DNA of 35,870 bases from a virus: positions 1 through 35,870 of the IMG/VR virus record IMGVR_UViG_3300032893_000189, one strand, 5' to 3'. Below the pieces are notes generated by a model. The model saw only the letters and a list, made by a program, of their open reading frames with translations, did no database searches and was not told the origin of the DNA. This document shows positions 13,511 to 22,310 of this stretch, piece by piece. Made by a program: the position numbers and the translations under genes. Every line of letters starts with the position of its first letter. Position 1 is the first letter of the stretch.

Positions 13511-13841
13511 TGTACAATCTCACTTCGAGATGCGTTTTCTGTCGTGCGACTCCGTCGATTCGCATTGTGCCATAGAGCGGATTCCCGAGACGATCGGTCA
13601 CGCTTTCGATCCTGTCGTCAATTGTGATATCCGTCGCAACCGGGACAATCATCATCGGTCTACATGCCTCAATAATCACCGGAGTTCCGAATCTTGTATG
13701 ATTGGGTTCATCCCAAACCCAACATGACAGATTCGAGTCAATCGTTCTCCAATCCGATACATAGGGGTTACCATCGGGATTTTTCTCGGCGCGGTTGCGT
13801 TGTAATACCGCACGCATTGTCATTTTCTGCCGTGCGCTCAT
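13500..13841 (-). CDS. Head closure / head-tail adaptor protein, 113 aa
   Basis: It starts MSARQKMTMRAVLQRNRAEK and contains GNPYVSDWRTIDSNLSCWVW and a DDRIESVTDRLGNPLYGTMR strand pair, ending THLEVRLYNAT. Size and gene order (connector, this, gp10-like, terminator) match the SPP1 gp16-type head-completion family. The fold is inferred from position and a beta-rich pattern. Confidence 0.65.
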   Translation of the reverse strand: MSARQKMTMRAVLQRNRAEKNPDGNPYVSDWRTIDSNLSCWVWDEPNHTRFGTPVIIEACRPMMIVPVATDITIDDRIESVTDRLGNPLYGTMRIDGVARQKTHLEVRLYNAT

Positions 13842-13844
13842 GCC

Positions 13845-14024
13845 TTAATCCGCCAGAGTTGCTTTTTCAATTTCTGATTGAGCCGTCCACCACTCGGCCA
13901 GTCTCCCGGATTCATCCTTATATTCAACAAGATATTGGATACCGGACCTTACTGAATTGCTTATGCAAACAATAAAACCGGTCACATTCCATTTCTTAAT
14001 TATCACTCTGTCATTCAAATTCAT
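13845..14024 (-). CDS. Small beta-rich protein, 59 aa
   Basis: It starts MNLNDRVIIKKWNVTGFIVC behind AAGGAGT and ends EIEKATLAD. The order DRVIIKKW, GFIVC, GIQYLVEYKDESG, AEWWTAQSEIE suggests a small barrel as in KOW/SH3-like domains. It lies between connector and closure genes and would be easy to overlook. Structural or assembly role unknown. Confidence 0.7.
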   Translation of the reverse strand: MNLNDRVIIKKWNVTGFIVCISNSVRSGIQYLVEYKDESGRLAEWWTAQSEIEKATLAD

Positions 14025-14036
14025 AAAATACTCCTT

Positions 14037-14600
14037 TCATGCGAAACTCCACGAGCGAAGCCGCTGGATAAGCTGATTGCGTTCCAGCATGTGATCTTTC
14101 GAGGATGACGAGTAATTCCCGACCCGCTCCGACTGTACCCCATTATACGCGATTTCGAGTTTCACGATATCGATTGTGACGGCCTTCCGTCTTATCGTGT
14201 CATCCTGGGGGACATAGGTCACTGTCACTACATTTCCCCACATCGTCCGTGGATTCGTACCGGATGCGAGGCGCTCAATCACTCGGTTGTTCTCGCGCAA
14301 GAGATAGTCATCAGCGGCAAGTGTCTGCGTCAGATATCCCGCGCCCCATCTTACTTTTTCCACGATGCTCGAGATCGATGATGCTTTTCGCGCGAGGAAG
14401 ACGTATAATCCGTCCGTTTCTCGCGCGTAGAAAAACTGCATCGAGCTTTCTTCATTCGTGAAGATATCGACCTGAGACGCAAGCGCCCCGACCTGCTCGG
14501 TGATTTCCGCTTCCGCGTCATCTATGAGCAATTGGAGCGCGTCGTCATTGAGATCAGTCTCGATATGTGCGCGGGCTTCGCCGAGTGATAGCGTTGACAT
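14037..14600 (-). CDS. Head-tail connector (gp6-like), 187 aa
   Basis: It starts MSTLSLGEARAHIETDLNDD, followed by ALQLLIDDAEAEITEQVGAL, the helical opening typical of DNA-packaging connector proteins (HK97 gp6 / SPP1 gp15). A strand segment DGLYVFLARKASSISSIVEK and a long C-terminal helical part end in RLRSWSFA. It forms a ring beneath the portal. Its ATG overlaps the stop of the decoration-like gene (TAATG). Confidence 0.75.
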   Translation of the reverse strand: MSTLSLGEARAHIETDLNDDALQLLIDDAEAEITEQVGALASQVDIFTNEESSMQFFYARETDGLYVFLARKASSISSIVEKVRWGAGYLTQTLAADDYLLRENNRVIERLASGTNPRTMWGNVVTVTYVPQDDTIRRKAVTIDIVKLEIAYNGVQSERVGNYSSSSKDHMLERNQLIQRLRSWSFA

Positions 14601-14941
14601 TACAGGCTCACCACCCCGACCGTGAGGCCGGTAACTTCGCTGAGGGTGATATTCACGTCACCTGCTCCGTCGTTATAGATGGACGGCTGGAATGGTCCGA
14701 TCATTTTGTCGCCTGTGGTTGCTACGACCGTGACAGTCTGTTCAGCGACAGCGAGGCCGCCTACCGTTTTCGGCGTCTGGATTGTGACTACGCAATCTGA
14801 TGCACCGGATTTCTTGAAGTGCACGAATGTGCGCCCGTCGTTCCTGATCTTGTACGTGTTCGTGGTCAGTAGACTCCCGGTATAACTCGGGGTGATACCC
14901 GTATCCGCCAATGTCTGCGGACTCAATCTTACATCTGCCAT
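14600..14941 (-). CDS. Small head or decoration-like protein, 113 aa
   Basis: It starts MADVRLSPQTLADTGITPSY. The stretch YKIRNDGRTFVHFKKSGASD followed by TIQTPKTVGGLAVAEQTVTV and GDKMIGPFQPSIYND is one I recall in many phage head clusters. A beta-sandwich is likely, decorating the capsid or vertex. AAAGGAG precedes the start. The exact site on the virion is unknown. Confidence 0.65.
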   Translation of the reverse strand: MADVRLSPQTLADTGITPSYTGSLLTTNTYKIRNDGRTFVHFKKSGASDCVVTIQTPKTVGGLAVAEQTVTVVATTGDKMIGPFQPSIYNDGAGDVNITLSEVTGLTVGVVSL

Positions 14942-14972
14942 TATTTACTCCTTTTCCGGTAATTCCGGATAT

Positions 14973-15281
14973 TTATTCGGACTCTGTAGCATCGTTTATT
15001 ACGAGCCCTCTCGTTTTACCGATGTTCTCATCGGTTTTGTAATCTTCTTTCGGCTCCTCGGCCTTGGTTTCGACTTCTTTCACCCGCTTGTCGGGCGGGA
15101 TGTAATGGACGTTCATGTTCGGGACTGGATCGGCTTTTTTCTCCATGAGCCCGTATTTGATCGCCTCCGCATCGGAGATGTCGTCTCCGGGAACAGCAAA
15201 GAGGTATCGACCTGTATGATCATTCTCTTTGACGATTCTCTTTCTGTCCTCTGTGAGATACAATCTCTCTGTGATCCGCAT
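14973..15281 (-). CDS. Head-cluster protein with shared N-terminal domain, 102 aa
   Basis: Residues 1-45 (MRITERLYLTEDRKRIVKEN, FAVPGDDISDAEAIKYGL) align with the start of the next upstream gene product (TITAPERIYYNSAKTALVKE, CKVGDVISAADLV). The C-terminal half is a charged linker rich in Glu and Lys (KRVKEVETKAEEPKEDYK), likely disordered. The ATG follows TAA of the upstream gene by one base with GGGGG as ribosome site. Function unknown. Confidence 0.65.
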   Translation of the reverse strand: MRITERLYLTEDRKRIVKENDHTGRYLFAVPGDDISDAEAIKYGLMEKKADPVPNMNVHYIPPDKRVKEVETKAEEPKEDYKTDENIGKTRGLVINDATESE

Positions 15282-15887
15282 TTATACCCCCTTGATTTCC
15301 GGGAGGATGATATAGAGGACGTGGATCGTCCATTCTCCCGCAGTCCCGGCGCTGTTGAGCGTATTCGTGAGCGTGACGCCGTTCGGATAGTATCGCCTCG
15401 CCTTGATGCGCTGATTGTCGTCATTGTTGGTGCTCGTGATGAGCGCGCCGCGTCCCTTGAAATCTGGGGTCGTATCGAACACATTGCTCGTGAGATCGCA
15501 AATCTCAGGCTGTCCGAGTCCGTCCATGATCCCGTCGGTGTCCCCTCCGAATTCCCCGAAATCCACATTCGGACTTCCCGCCGCCGCCTCTGTGCACTGG
15601 ACATAAACATCCTGGATGATTGTTCGCGGGGGAAGATCGATCCTTTTGGTCCCGGAGGCATCATCGTGTTTTACGTGGATGCTCTTGACCTGTATGGGCG
15701 CGCTCTGAGCCTCGGTCGCCCCGATCCATCCGAATGATTCGAAGTAGGCTTTCCAGGTGACGAGATCGGCGGCGCTGATGACATCACCGACTTTGCAATA
15801 GAGTGTCTTTGCGGCGCTGTCACCCTCTTTTACGAGAGCGGTTTTTGCCGAATTGTAGTAGATCCGCTCCGGTGCTGTTATGGTCAT
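15282..15887 (-). CDS. Head-cluster protein, 201 aa
   Basis: It starts MTITAPERIYYNSAKTALVK; I chose this ATG because GGGGGAA sits just upstream, five codons inside the longest frame. The N-terminal 45-residue domain is shared with the 102-aa protein. The remainder is beta-rich (AAPIQVKSIHVKHDD-like strands, DLPPRTIIQDVYVQCTEA, TAGEWTIHVLYIILPEIKGV). The profile fits a head fibre or decoration protein but no family is certain. Its last codons share a 17-bp word with the leader of the 412-aa fibre. Confidence 0.6.
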   Translation of the reverse strand: MTITAPERIYYNSAKTALVKEGDSAAKTLYCKVGDVISAADLVTWKAYFESFGWIGATEAQSAPIQVKSIHVKHDDASGTKRIDLPPRTIIQDVYVQCTEAAAGSPNVDFGEFGGDTDGIMDGLGQPEICDLTSNVFDTTPDFKGRGALITSTNNDDNQRIKARRYYPNGVTLTNTLNSAGTAGEWTIHVLYIILPEIKGV

Positions 15888-15906
15888 AAGTTCCCCCTTC
15901 AAAATA

Positions 15907-15926
15907 GGCGGGGATTGCTCCCCGCC
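15907..15926 (-). terminator. Rho-independent-type hairpin
   Basis: GGCGGGG (15907-15913) pairs with CCCCGCC (15920-15926), 7 GC pairs with a 6-base loop. TATTTTG follows in the minus direction. It sits between two head genes and would trim transcription after the strongly expressed upstream genes. Confidence 0.6.
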
Positions 15927-15932
15927 GGATTG

Positions 15933-16580
15933 TTATTTGTCGATGTGCGCAAAAATCGCGTATTCGAGATACCCCTGATTCGTCGCGTTGTCGATTGTGA
16001 CGTAAAACGGTTCCCCGATGTAGGGGTGTGCGAGCACTATTGACGGTGCGCCCTTCGCGCCGCCCCAGTCCGTCTCGACGCTCGCAGTCGATTTGAGTTT
16101 GAGATATGTACCATCGCCGACGACTCCGAAGATGAGGAATTTCGCGCCTGCCGCAACTGCGGTTGCTCCTGCTCCTGCATCAACTCCCGTGATGTTCGAG
16201 GTGAGCGTGATTGCCTTTGTTGCGACCGATGAAATCGTGTTGAATTCCCATGTCCCGTCCGTGAGCTGATAGGCTACGATGTCCGACGCTGCCGCTGCAT
16301 TTCCTGCTGTATCCCTCGGGGTGGTTGTGACGTTGATCACTGCCTGTCCTGAGACTGCCAGTGCGCTCGTTGTGTTGCGCGAACTTCCGGGGTATGCCGC
16401 GGCATCTTTCGCATACAGGAAGCAAATGCTATGAGCAGTTGCACCGGAAAGATATGCAAGCGAGATCAGCGCAAGCCGCTGCCCGTCGTGTGCCTGAATC
16501 TTTTCGTCGATAACTGTTGTCGCTGTTTCGGTATGATAATCCACTACCTCGAACCCTGATATATAAGCTCCAATACCCAT
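15933..16580 (-). CDS. Probable decoration/minor head protein, 215 aa
   Basis: It starts MGIGAYISGFEVVDYHTETA behind GGAG. The sequence is Ala/Thr/Gly-rich with alternating strands (AQAVINVTTTPRDTAG-like, ITLTSNITGVDAGAGATAVA) and ends YLEYAIFAHIDK. Genes directly after the major capsid gene with this composition usually encode outer capsid decoration proteins. It is flanked by hairpins that would set its expression level. No firm family match. Confidence 0.6.
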   Translation of the reverse strand: MGIGAYISGFEVVDYHTETATTVIDEKIQAHDGQRLALISLAYLSGATAHSICFLYAKDAAAYPGSSRNTTSALAVSGQAVINVTTTPRDTAGNAAAASDIVAYQLTDGTWEFNTISSVATKAITLTSNITGVDAGAGATAVAAGAKFLIFGVVGDGTYLKLKSTASVETDWGGAKGAPSIVLAHPYIGEPFYVTIDNATNQGYLEYAIFAHIDK

Positions 16581-16600
16581 TGTATTCTCCTTATTTTAAT

Positions 16601-16647
16601 AGGGCGGGATTAGCCGCCCTTAACATTTTAACGCTACGATGTAGCGT
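16601..16647 (-). terminator. Double hairpin after the major capsid gene
   Basis: ACGCTAC (16631-16637) pairs with GTAGCGT (16641-16647). AGGGCGG (16601-16607) pairs with CCGCCCT (16614-16620) and is followed by ATTAAAAT in the minus direction. The pair lies between capsid stop and decoration start, so it probably ends or protects capsid mRNA. Confidence 0.65.
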
Positions 16648-16655
16648 CTGTTCGC

Positions 16656-17891
16656 TTAGAAATTAGTGATCACGCAGAACGCTGCGGGTCTGTACATGAC
16701 GAACGCAACACGGACTTCCGCCCTGATTGCGAGCTTGCCATAAATGAAATAAGTGTCGTGGCTGTCGCTGATCTGGATGTCGATGCCCTTCTTCTCGTAG
16801 AGCGCGCAGAAGTTGGCGAAGTCGCCGACGACGACACTGTTCTCGGTCTCGGCCGTGGATTCGACCACTGGCAGTCCCCAGATTCTGGTGACGCCGGGAT
16901 CGTTGGGATTTCCGAGGATGTAGAGACCGCTGTCGGTTCGCATGAGCCGCACCTGCTGGAAATCGTTTGGATGCATGACGATGGCGTTTGGATCCGCAAA
17001 CGCGATCGTGCGCACGTTTTTGATTGCGGTGTAAATGACGTCGAACACGTCTCCGCCTGCGCGAGAGAAGGTCTGTATACCGGATTTGTTCAGGATTCCC
17101 GTCATGTTCGGGGCAACTCCATCGCCTGTGAGCATCTGCAAGTCAAGCCGCTGCCGGATCATGAATCCTAGCCTGTTCTGGAGATAGGACTGGATTCCCT
17201 CCACATCCTCAAGCTGTTCCGTGGTGACCGGAATCCACACGGGCACTTTTCGGACTGTGACGCTCCGCTCTGTGAGCGCGAGAGCCGCTTCCTCGGATGC
17301 CATAGAGTTCGCTTCCGTGACTTCCGCCGCGGCGTTCGTGAAAGTCGTTTCCTCCATGAAAAGGACCGCTGCCATGTTGGTTTTCGCACCCGGCACAATA
17401 TCCACGATTCGAATCGGCCTTGTGGCGTAAGGGATCACGATCCCAGTCCTGATCGACTGCGGAGCCCATCCTGCGGATGTGGTGAATGCAGTCTTCATCG
17501 GGATATTCAGGGTCGATGTCCCTTTTGTCTTGTCCTTCATGTATCCCTTGTATGCGTCGGAATCCGTGAACATCTTGCCGATGTCGATCTCTTCCTCTGC
17601 GCCTTTCTGTGTCGGCTGAGGGATTCCCTGTGCCTGCTTCGACTCGTCATTGAGCGTCTTGAGTGCTTTCTTGGCGTTCTCGACTTCAACGAGATCATCA
17701 ACCGACTTTCTGAGGTCGGTGAGCTCGGCATTCATCTTGCGGATTTCCGCGACTTTGGCCGCATCGTCGCCCTCAATACATTTGACTTTCGTCATGTCGA
17801 GTTCGTCACCTGCTTCCTTGAAAATCTGCCCGAGCTTGTCCTGCTTCGCTTCGAGTTCTTTTCTCTTTCTGATCAATTCTGCTGATGGCAT
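16656..17891 (-). CDS. HK97-fold major capsid protein, 411 aa
   Basis: A coiled-coil delta domain (about 1-95: RKRKELEAKQDKLGQIFKEA, NAELTDLRKSVDDLVEVENA) precedes the mature shell protein, which contains RIVDIVPGAKTNMAAVLFME, ERSVTVRKVPVWIPVTTEQL and LQMLTGDGVAPNMTGILN. The C-terminus (HDTYFIYGKLAIRAEVRVAF) is typical. The order protease, capsid in one operon and the length match HK97-type heads. The delta domain is expected to be cut off by the upstream protease. Confidence 0.92.
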   Translation of the reverse strand: MPSAELIRKRKELEAKQDKLGQIFKEAGDELDMTKVKCIEGDDAAKVAEIRKMNAELTDLRKSVDDLVEVENAKKALKTLNDESKQAQGIPQPTQKGAEEEIDIGKMFTDSDAYKGYMKDKTKGTSTLNIPMKTAFTTSAGWAPQSIRTGIVIPYATRPIRIVDIVPGAKTNMAAVLFMEETTFTNAAAEVTEANSMASEEAALALTERSVTVRKVPVWIPVTTEQLEDVEGIQSYLQNRLGFMIRQRLDLQMLTGDGVAPNMTGILNKSGIQTFSRAGGDVFDVIYTAIKNVRTIAFADPNAIVMHPNDFQQVRLMRTDSGLYILGNPNDPGVTRIWGLPVVESTAETENSVVVGDFANFCALYEKKGIDIQISDSHDTYFIYGKLAIRAEVRVAFVMYRPAAFCVITNF

Positions 17892-18974
17892 TTAATTTGC
17901 CCTCCCTGTTATCAATTTTTGAAAGCGCAAAAACTCGCTATAGACCGCATTGTGTTTTTCTTCGACCGCTCCCAGTCTGCGAGAGAGATCATCTAATCCG
18001 GTCTTTATAACGGCTATACGCTTCAGAGTCGCTTGCGAAGGATGCCTCCCCTCTGTGTCTCTCAATTCCCCCAGGTCTTCGACTCTCTCCGCCGCTTCCT
18101 CGATGTCTGCGAGCAACACTTCAAGATGATCAGCGAGTTTAAGTCGAGTTCCTTCGGAATCGAAAGACTTCAATTCGGGTGGTTCCTTCCCTGCGTCTTT
18201 TATGTGTTTGGCAAGGTGGTTATAAACTCCCTTTCGATCTGCGTCAGGGATTTTCGTTCCCCCTCGCCCTCCGTTCAATATCGCAATCCCCGCGCTGCAA
18301 GCGACTGTGCTCGCAGCTCCCGGGGTTCCGTCCGAGTCAACAAAATGATGTATGAATTTGTAAGATGATTTTACGCCGTCGTCACCCGATGGATCATACC
18401 AGGCGTAGATCTTGGCGTAATAGGATCTGGCTTCACCGCTTTTGACGTTCTTCTTCTGTGCTCCGGCGTCCCATTTCCCGTCGTCGGTTTTCGTGGAGTG
18501 TGAGCCGAAGGCGGTCTTCATATCGACCGTCTGTGTTCCTTCGCCTGCTCCCATAAGCACGGGGGCAACTTCGTTCACCGTGATTTTTTTGAGCACGCGC
18601 ACGCGCTGCCCATTCTCCTGCTGTTTGTATTCAAAATCGATTGCGGGCAGGGAGTATGACCATTCTTGCAAGGCTCCCACATTTTTGACCGTGAGGTATG
18701 TTTCTTTTCCTGATTCGGTATCCATGAAAAACTTGCCCTCGACGATTGCGTTGTTGTCTTCTTCGTAGATTTTGCCTTTACCACAGGGAAGTTTGTCCTG
18801 CCACGATTTGTGATTGTATGCGCCGATGATGACTTGCTGATTTCCAAATGCACCCGGCATTGTGATGTCGCCATCCTTATCGAGTACATTCATCGTTGCA
18901 AAAATCGCTTTGAATTCTCCTGTCGGCTGCGATGTGAAATCCTTGAAAATATATGATTTTGTCTTAGGCTGCAT
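17892..18974 (-). CDS. HK97-type prohead protease with C-terminal extension, 360 aa
   Basis: The catalytic half (1-150) has the S78/U35 landmarks: FKAIFATMNVLDKDGDIT, IIGAYNHKSWQDKLPCGKG (His) and LQEWSYSLPAID (Ser), then MGAGEGTQTVD. A second domain (about 180-280) contains VKSSYKFIHHFVDSDGTPGA and RKGVYNHLAKHIKDAGKEPP, followed by a coiled-coil tail (ADIEEAAERVEDLGEL). The extension may act as an internal scaffold. It starts behind GGAGGGG. Confidence 0.85.
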   Translation of the reverse strand: MQPKTKSYIFKDFTSQPTGEFKAIFATMNVLDKDGDITMPGAFGNQQVIIGAYNHKSWQDKLPCGKGKIYEEDNNAIVEGKFFMDTESGKETYLTVKNVGALQEWSYSLPAIDFEYKQQENGQRVRVLKKITVNEVAPVLMGAGEGTQTVDMKTAFGSHSTKTDDGKWDAGAQKKNVKSGEARSYYAKIYAWYDPSGDDGVKSSYKFIHHFVDSDGTPGAASTVACSAGIAILNGGRGGTKIPDADRKGVYNHLAKHIKDAGKEPPELKSFDSEGTRLKLADHLEVLLADIEEAAERVEDLGELRDTEGRHPSQATLKRIAVIKTGLDDLSRRLGAVEEKHNAVYSEFLRFQKLITGRAN

Positions 18975-21114
18975 TTTCCCCTCCTGGGAGATCGATTACG
19001 GGTGTGAATGAGAGCGTCCCGTTCGGATGCTCATCAAGGCCCATGGCCTGATCGATTGGGATAATTTCGCCGTTTCGCGAAATACAAAATTCATCAGACG
19101 TCGGGAGTTGCCCATCTACGATTTCCACGCGCTCGACGCCTCCGGATTTATAAGCCTCGATGCTGGATACATTCTGCGCATTCTTCGTCTCTGTGCGCGC
19201 TATGCACTGCGATCGGGTTTCCACGCTTGCCCAGGGCCCTGCCTCGACTTTGTCCGCGATCAATCGCGCTGTTGCATCCGCCCCGAGTCCGTATTCACGC
19301 GCTTCTGTAAGTGCGTCAAAAATGGCTTGCCGCGTCTGCGCCTTCATGTCGATCAAACCCTTTCGAGTTCCTCCCTCGTTGAGGATTCGCTGTTGTGCAG
19401 GGTCGGAGAGGTTGACCATGAGCGTTGTCACGGCGTCGATGATCGAGTAGGTTTCGACCGCAACCCGCATGTATTGCGCGCCGTAGTCGAGAATGTCAGT
19501 CTTCACTTCGCCTGTGATGAGATCGGCATAATATTCCGTCTGCGGGTCTTTCGTCTGCGGCTTATCTGCTGAGAGAGTGGTTATCCCGCGATTCTCCGCG
19601 GTCCTTCTCCAGGCCTCGCTGCATTTTTCGCCGAGCGCCTTGAATTGCTTTTTGAGAGATGCCGCGAAGAGCTTTTGCTGATGTGCGCACGATCTATCGA
19701 ACTCTTTGACGAGCTTCGTTTTCCAACTCTTCGTCTGCGACTCTTTCGCGCTCTTTCCAGAGTCCGTGTTCGTCGCCTGGTTGTTCGGGTCGACGCTATT
19801 ATCAGTGCTCGAGGGAGGAGTCATCCCACCGGGGACGAAGATCGGGGCCGGGGCCTTTGGTTTGGGTTTTGCGAATTCTGAGGCAGGTGTAACAGTAACG
19901 GCATTTGGAATAAAATATACATCGTCTTCATCATCGCTTTCTGGATGTGCATTATAGCCGAGTTCTTTCCGACCTTCGCAATGCATCAGAATCCCGCCTG
20001 TTACAAGCTTCGTGATTCGATCGACTCGCGCGGTTTCATCTTCCTGGAGAATGCGAATATTCGAGAGATCGAAATCCAGTTTGAAATCGTTGGGACTTTC
20101 TTCGAACTCTGGGAGAAGTTGTAGATCGAGCTCGTCAGCCATTGAGTTTTGCATCGGGATAATACAATCTTCGTAGGATGATTCGCGCATTTCCTTCATC
20201 GTCGCGCCGACTTTCGTCTGTTGTAATCCCGTTCCGAACCCGACAACAGCCGCCGCCACACCGAGGATCGCACACACGCGCTCTTCTGGGATGTTCCTGA
20301 TATTTCCCAAGTCCATCGCCTGCGGGGAGAAACCGAATTGCTTGATTTCGGTTTTTGCCGTCATGACGAGGGGATCTCCAGTGTTGTCATCACCGAATTT
20401 CGACTTAAATGCCATTTTGACGGCCTGTTTGTCGTCTTCGGCAACGGTCACATTGTCCGATCCTGGGCTGATGATGATTCCGGGAATGCCCATATTGCGA
20501 AGCAGGGACGCCGTGAAGTTCGCGGCCTGGTCGTCGGTGAAAATCTCGCGGAAAAGACTCTTGAGCGGAGCCATACCCTTCCGGATGTTGAACGAGTCAA
20601 TGCCGTTGCGGATATGCACCACATCCTCTGGCATGATCTGGATTGGCTCGGTTCCGGGTTGATATCGGTAATAGTCGATGTACTCAAGCCCGTCGTCCGG
20701 CCAATGAGGCTCCATGAGCCAATGCGGAATATACCAGAGCTGAATCACCTTGAGCTGTTTGTTTCTGATTTTGAGCCAGTAGACATTTCCGTCAGTGTTG
20801 TAGGAGATCGCCGACGCCATTCGTAGAGCACGCCCAGAGTAAAAAGGATTCGGTTTGTTGAGTAATCTCAACATGTCGTGATCGTCGAGCTTCTCCCCGT
20901 CTTTGTCGAGCATCATGTACTTCGCTTCCGCGAGCCTTCGAGCTATCCAGAACAGCGGTGCCATGATGACGGAGGAGCGATCGCCCTGTCCTACTTCGCG
21001 CTCATAGTCGTAATGCGTGCGCGGCAGCATCCAGCGCCAGATGGCTTGTCCGGCATGGACCATGTTCGTCATGGCTTTTGTAAGCAGGCGCGAAAAAAAT
21101 CCCTGTTTCTTCAC
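18964..21114 (-). CDS. Portal protein fused to a MuF-type minor head domain, 716 aa
   Basis: Residues 1-430 are HK97-family portal: YDYEREVGQGDRSSVIMAPL, RMASAISYNTDGNVYWLK, YRYQPGTEPIQIMPEDVVHI, VCAILGVAAAVVGFGTGL. A Pro-rich linker (KPKPKAPAPIFVPGGMTPPS) leads to a helical part and a MuF segment near 620-680 (GLGADATARLIADKVEAG, RSQCIARTETKNAQNVS). The GTG at 21114 overlaps the terminase stop (GTGA) behind GGAGG. Portal forms the packaging channel; MuF proteins are minor internal head components. Confidence 0.85.
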   Translation of the reverse strand: MKKQGFFSRLLTKAMTNMVHAGQAIWRWMLPRTHYDYEREVGQGDRSSVIMAPLFWIARRLAEAKYMMLDKDGEKLDDHDMLRLLNKPNPFYSGRALRMASAISYNTDGNVYWLKIRNKQLKVIQLWYIPHWLMEPHWPDDGLEYIDYYRYQPGTEPIQIMPEDVVHIRNGIDSFNIRKGMAPLKSLFREIFTDDQAANFTASLLRNMGIPGIIISPGSDNVTVAEDDKQAVKMAFKSKFGDDNTGDPLVMTAKTEIKQFGFSPQAMDLGNIRNIPEERVCAILGVAAAVVGFGTGLQQTKVGATMKEMRESSYEDCIIPMQNSMADELDLQLLPEFEESPNDFKLDFDLSNIRILQEDETARVDRITKLVTGGILMHCEGRKELGYNAHPESDDEDDVYFIPNAVTVTPASEFAKPKPKAPAPIFVPGGMTPPSSTDNSVDPNNQATNTDSGKSAKESQTKSWKTKLVKEFDRSCAHQQKLFAASLKKQFKALGEKCSEAWRRTAENRGITTLSADKPQTKDPQTEYYADLITGEVKTDILDYGAQYMRVAVETYSIIDAVTTLMVNLSDPAQQRILNEGGTRKGLIDMKAQTRQAIFDALTEAREYGLGADATARLIADKVEAGPWASVETRSQCIARTETKNAQNVSSIEAYKSGGVERVEIVDGQLPTSDEFCISRNGEIIPIDQAMGLDEHPNGTLSFTPVIDLPGGENAA

Positions 21115-22310
21115 GCGGGCCTCCAATGCGGGGCCGCTTTGTGCGAGAATATCCCGTACCGCATTGCATCCATTTCGTGGTCATTTTCTTTGACGATTCG
21201 CTCTTTCTCATCCCGGCGATATGTTGCGATTCCGTCGATTGTGTTTCGGCACGTTTCCACAATCCAGAAGTTTTTGCGGTGCATAAGGTTCCGGATACAA
21301 TCAATTCCCGGCTCTACGGAGTTAAGCGCATCGCGGCCGCCGTAAATCTGCCGCACACGCTCTCCTCCCGACGGATCGCAATATGCAACATACTTCTTGT
21401 CTTTCCACCGCTCGATCATTGCCTGATTCAGGATTGCCGCATTCGAATTGTAGAGACAGATTTCATCAACGATATAAACGCTTTCTCCTGCGAATCCACA
21501 GAGAATAGCAACTGAGTTCATCCCGAAATCGAGACCAACGGAGTAATATTCCATCGCCGGAAGCTTCGAAGCGGGAATGATCATACTCTCGTCGAACTGG
21601 TCGTAGATGACGCCTTCGGTCTTCACGAACTCTCCGTCGCGCATCCTCGCCCGCTCCCTCGCTGGAAGTGTGTCAAGAAAATCTGAAATGTAGTTTTCTG
21701 GAAGATGAGAAAGATTATCGAAAGGGTTCATCCTGAGAGATGCGTAAAGTTCAGGACGCGCGAGCGGCGTTCCATCTTTCGGGTCTTGTTTGAGGATAAA
21801 TTGCTTGAATGACCAATGTAGCGGGCTCGGTGGGTTGCAGTCATAAAAAGCCTTATTGATGCACCACGGGATATTTTGCGCGAGCCGGGTCATCCCTAGC
21901 GTTACGGTTTTATAGTCAATCTGCGAAATCTCGTTGAAAAAAACTGTTGAGTATTCATGCCCCAGGATCTTCTCAATCCGGTCTGCATCATCAAACCCGC
22001 CTATCCAGATTTCCGAGCCGTTTATGAATTCAATGCAATGGTCTGTCTTGTTGATGTTATAGATTGCGGATGGGAGCTCCTTAAGTGCGGGCGTGAAAGT
22101 CTCGTGGAAAAGCGAGGTCTTAGCATGAGCGAATCTGAGACGCGCCGCCAAGTGACGAGACCCCGGATACCTTAGAGCCCGATAAATGATCGACTCTGCA
22201 AGCACCGCAGTTTTCCCTGAGCGTGTACCGCCATAGAGAAATACGTGTTTTGCGGGAGATCGCAGGAGTTCAAGTGCTTCGGCTTGCTTGGGGGTCGGAT
22301 CAAACACCAT
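21111..22310 (-). CDS. terL: Terminase large subunit, 399 aa
   Basis: Walker A FLYGGTRSGKTAV is at about 24-36, and Walker B with catalytic acid is YSTVFFNEIS near 115. The nuclease half has YYSVGLDFGMNSVAIL (first Asp), AYCDPSGGERVRQ, and a final acidic NDHEMDAMRYGI. It translocates DNA into the prohead and cuts it. The ATG reading MVFDPTPKQAEALE overlaps the small terminase end by 11 bases; the longer frame upstream is the shadow of that gene. Confidence 0.92.
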   Translation of the reverse strand: MVFDPTPKQAEALELLRSPAKHVFLYGGTRSGKTAVLAESIIYRALRYPGSRHLAARLRFAHAKTSLFHETFTPALKELPSAIYNINKTDHCIEFINGSEIWIGGFDDADRIEKILGHEYSTVFFNEISQIDYKTVTLGMTRLAQNIPWCINKAFYDCNPPSPLHWSFKQFILKQDPKDGTPLARPELYASLRMNPFDNLSHLPENYISDFLDTLPARERARMRDGEFVKTEGVIYDQFDESMIIPASKLPAMEYYSVGLDFGMNSVAILCGFAGESVYIVDEICLYNSNAAILNQAMIERWKDKKYVAYCDPSGGERVRQIYGGRDALNSVEPGIDCIRNLMHRKNFWIVETCRNTIDGIATYRRDEKERIVKENDHEMDAMRYGIFSHKAAPHWRPA

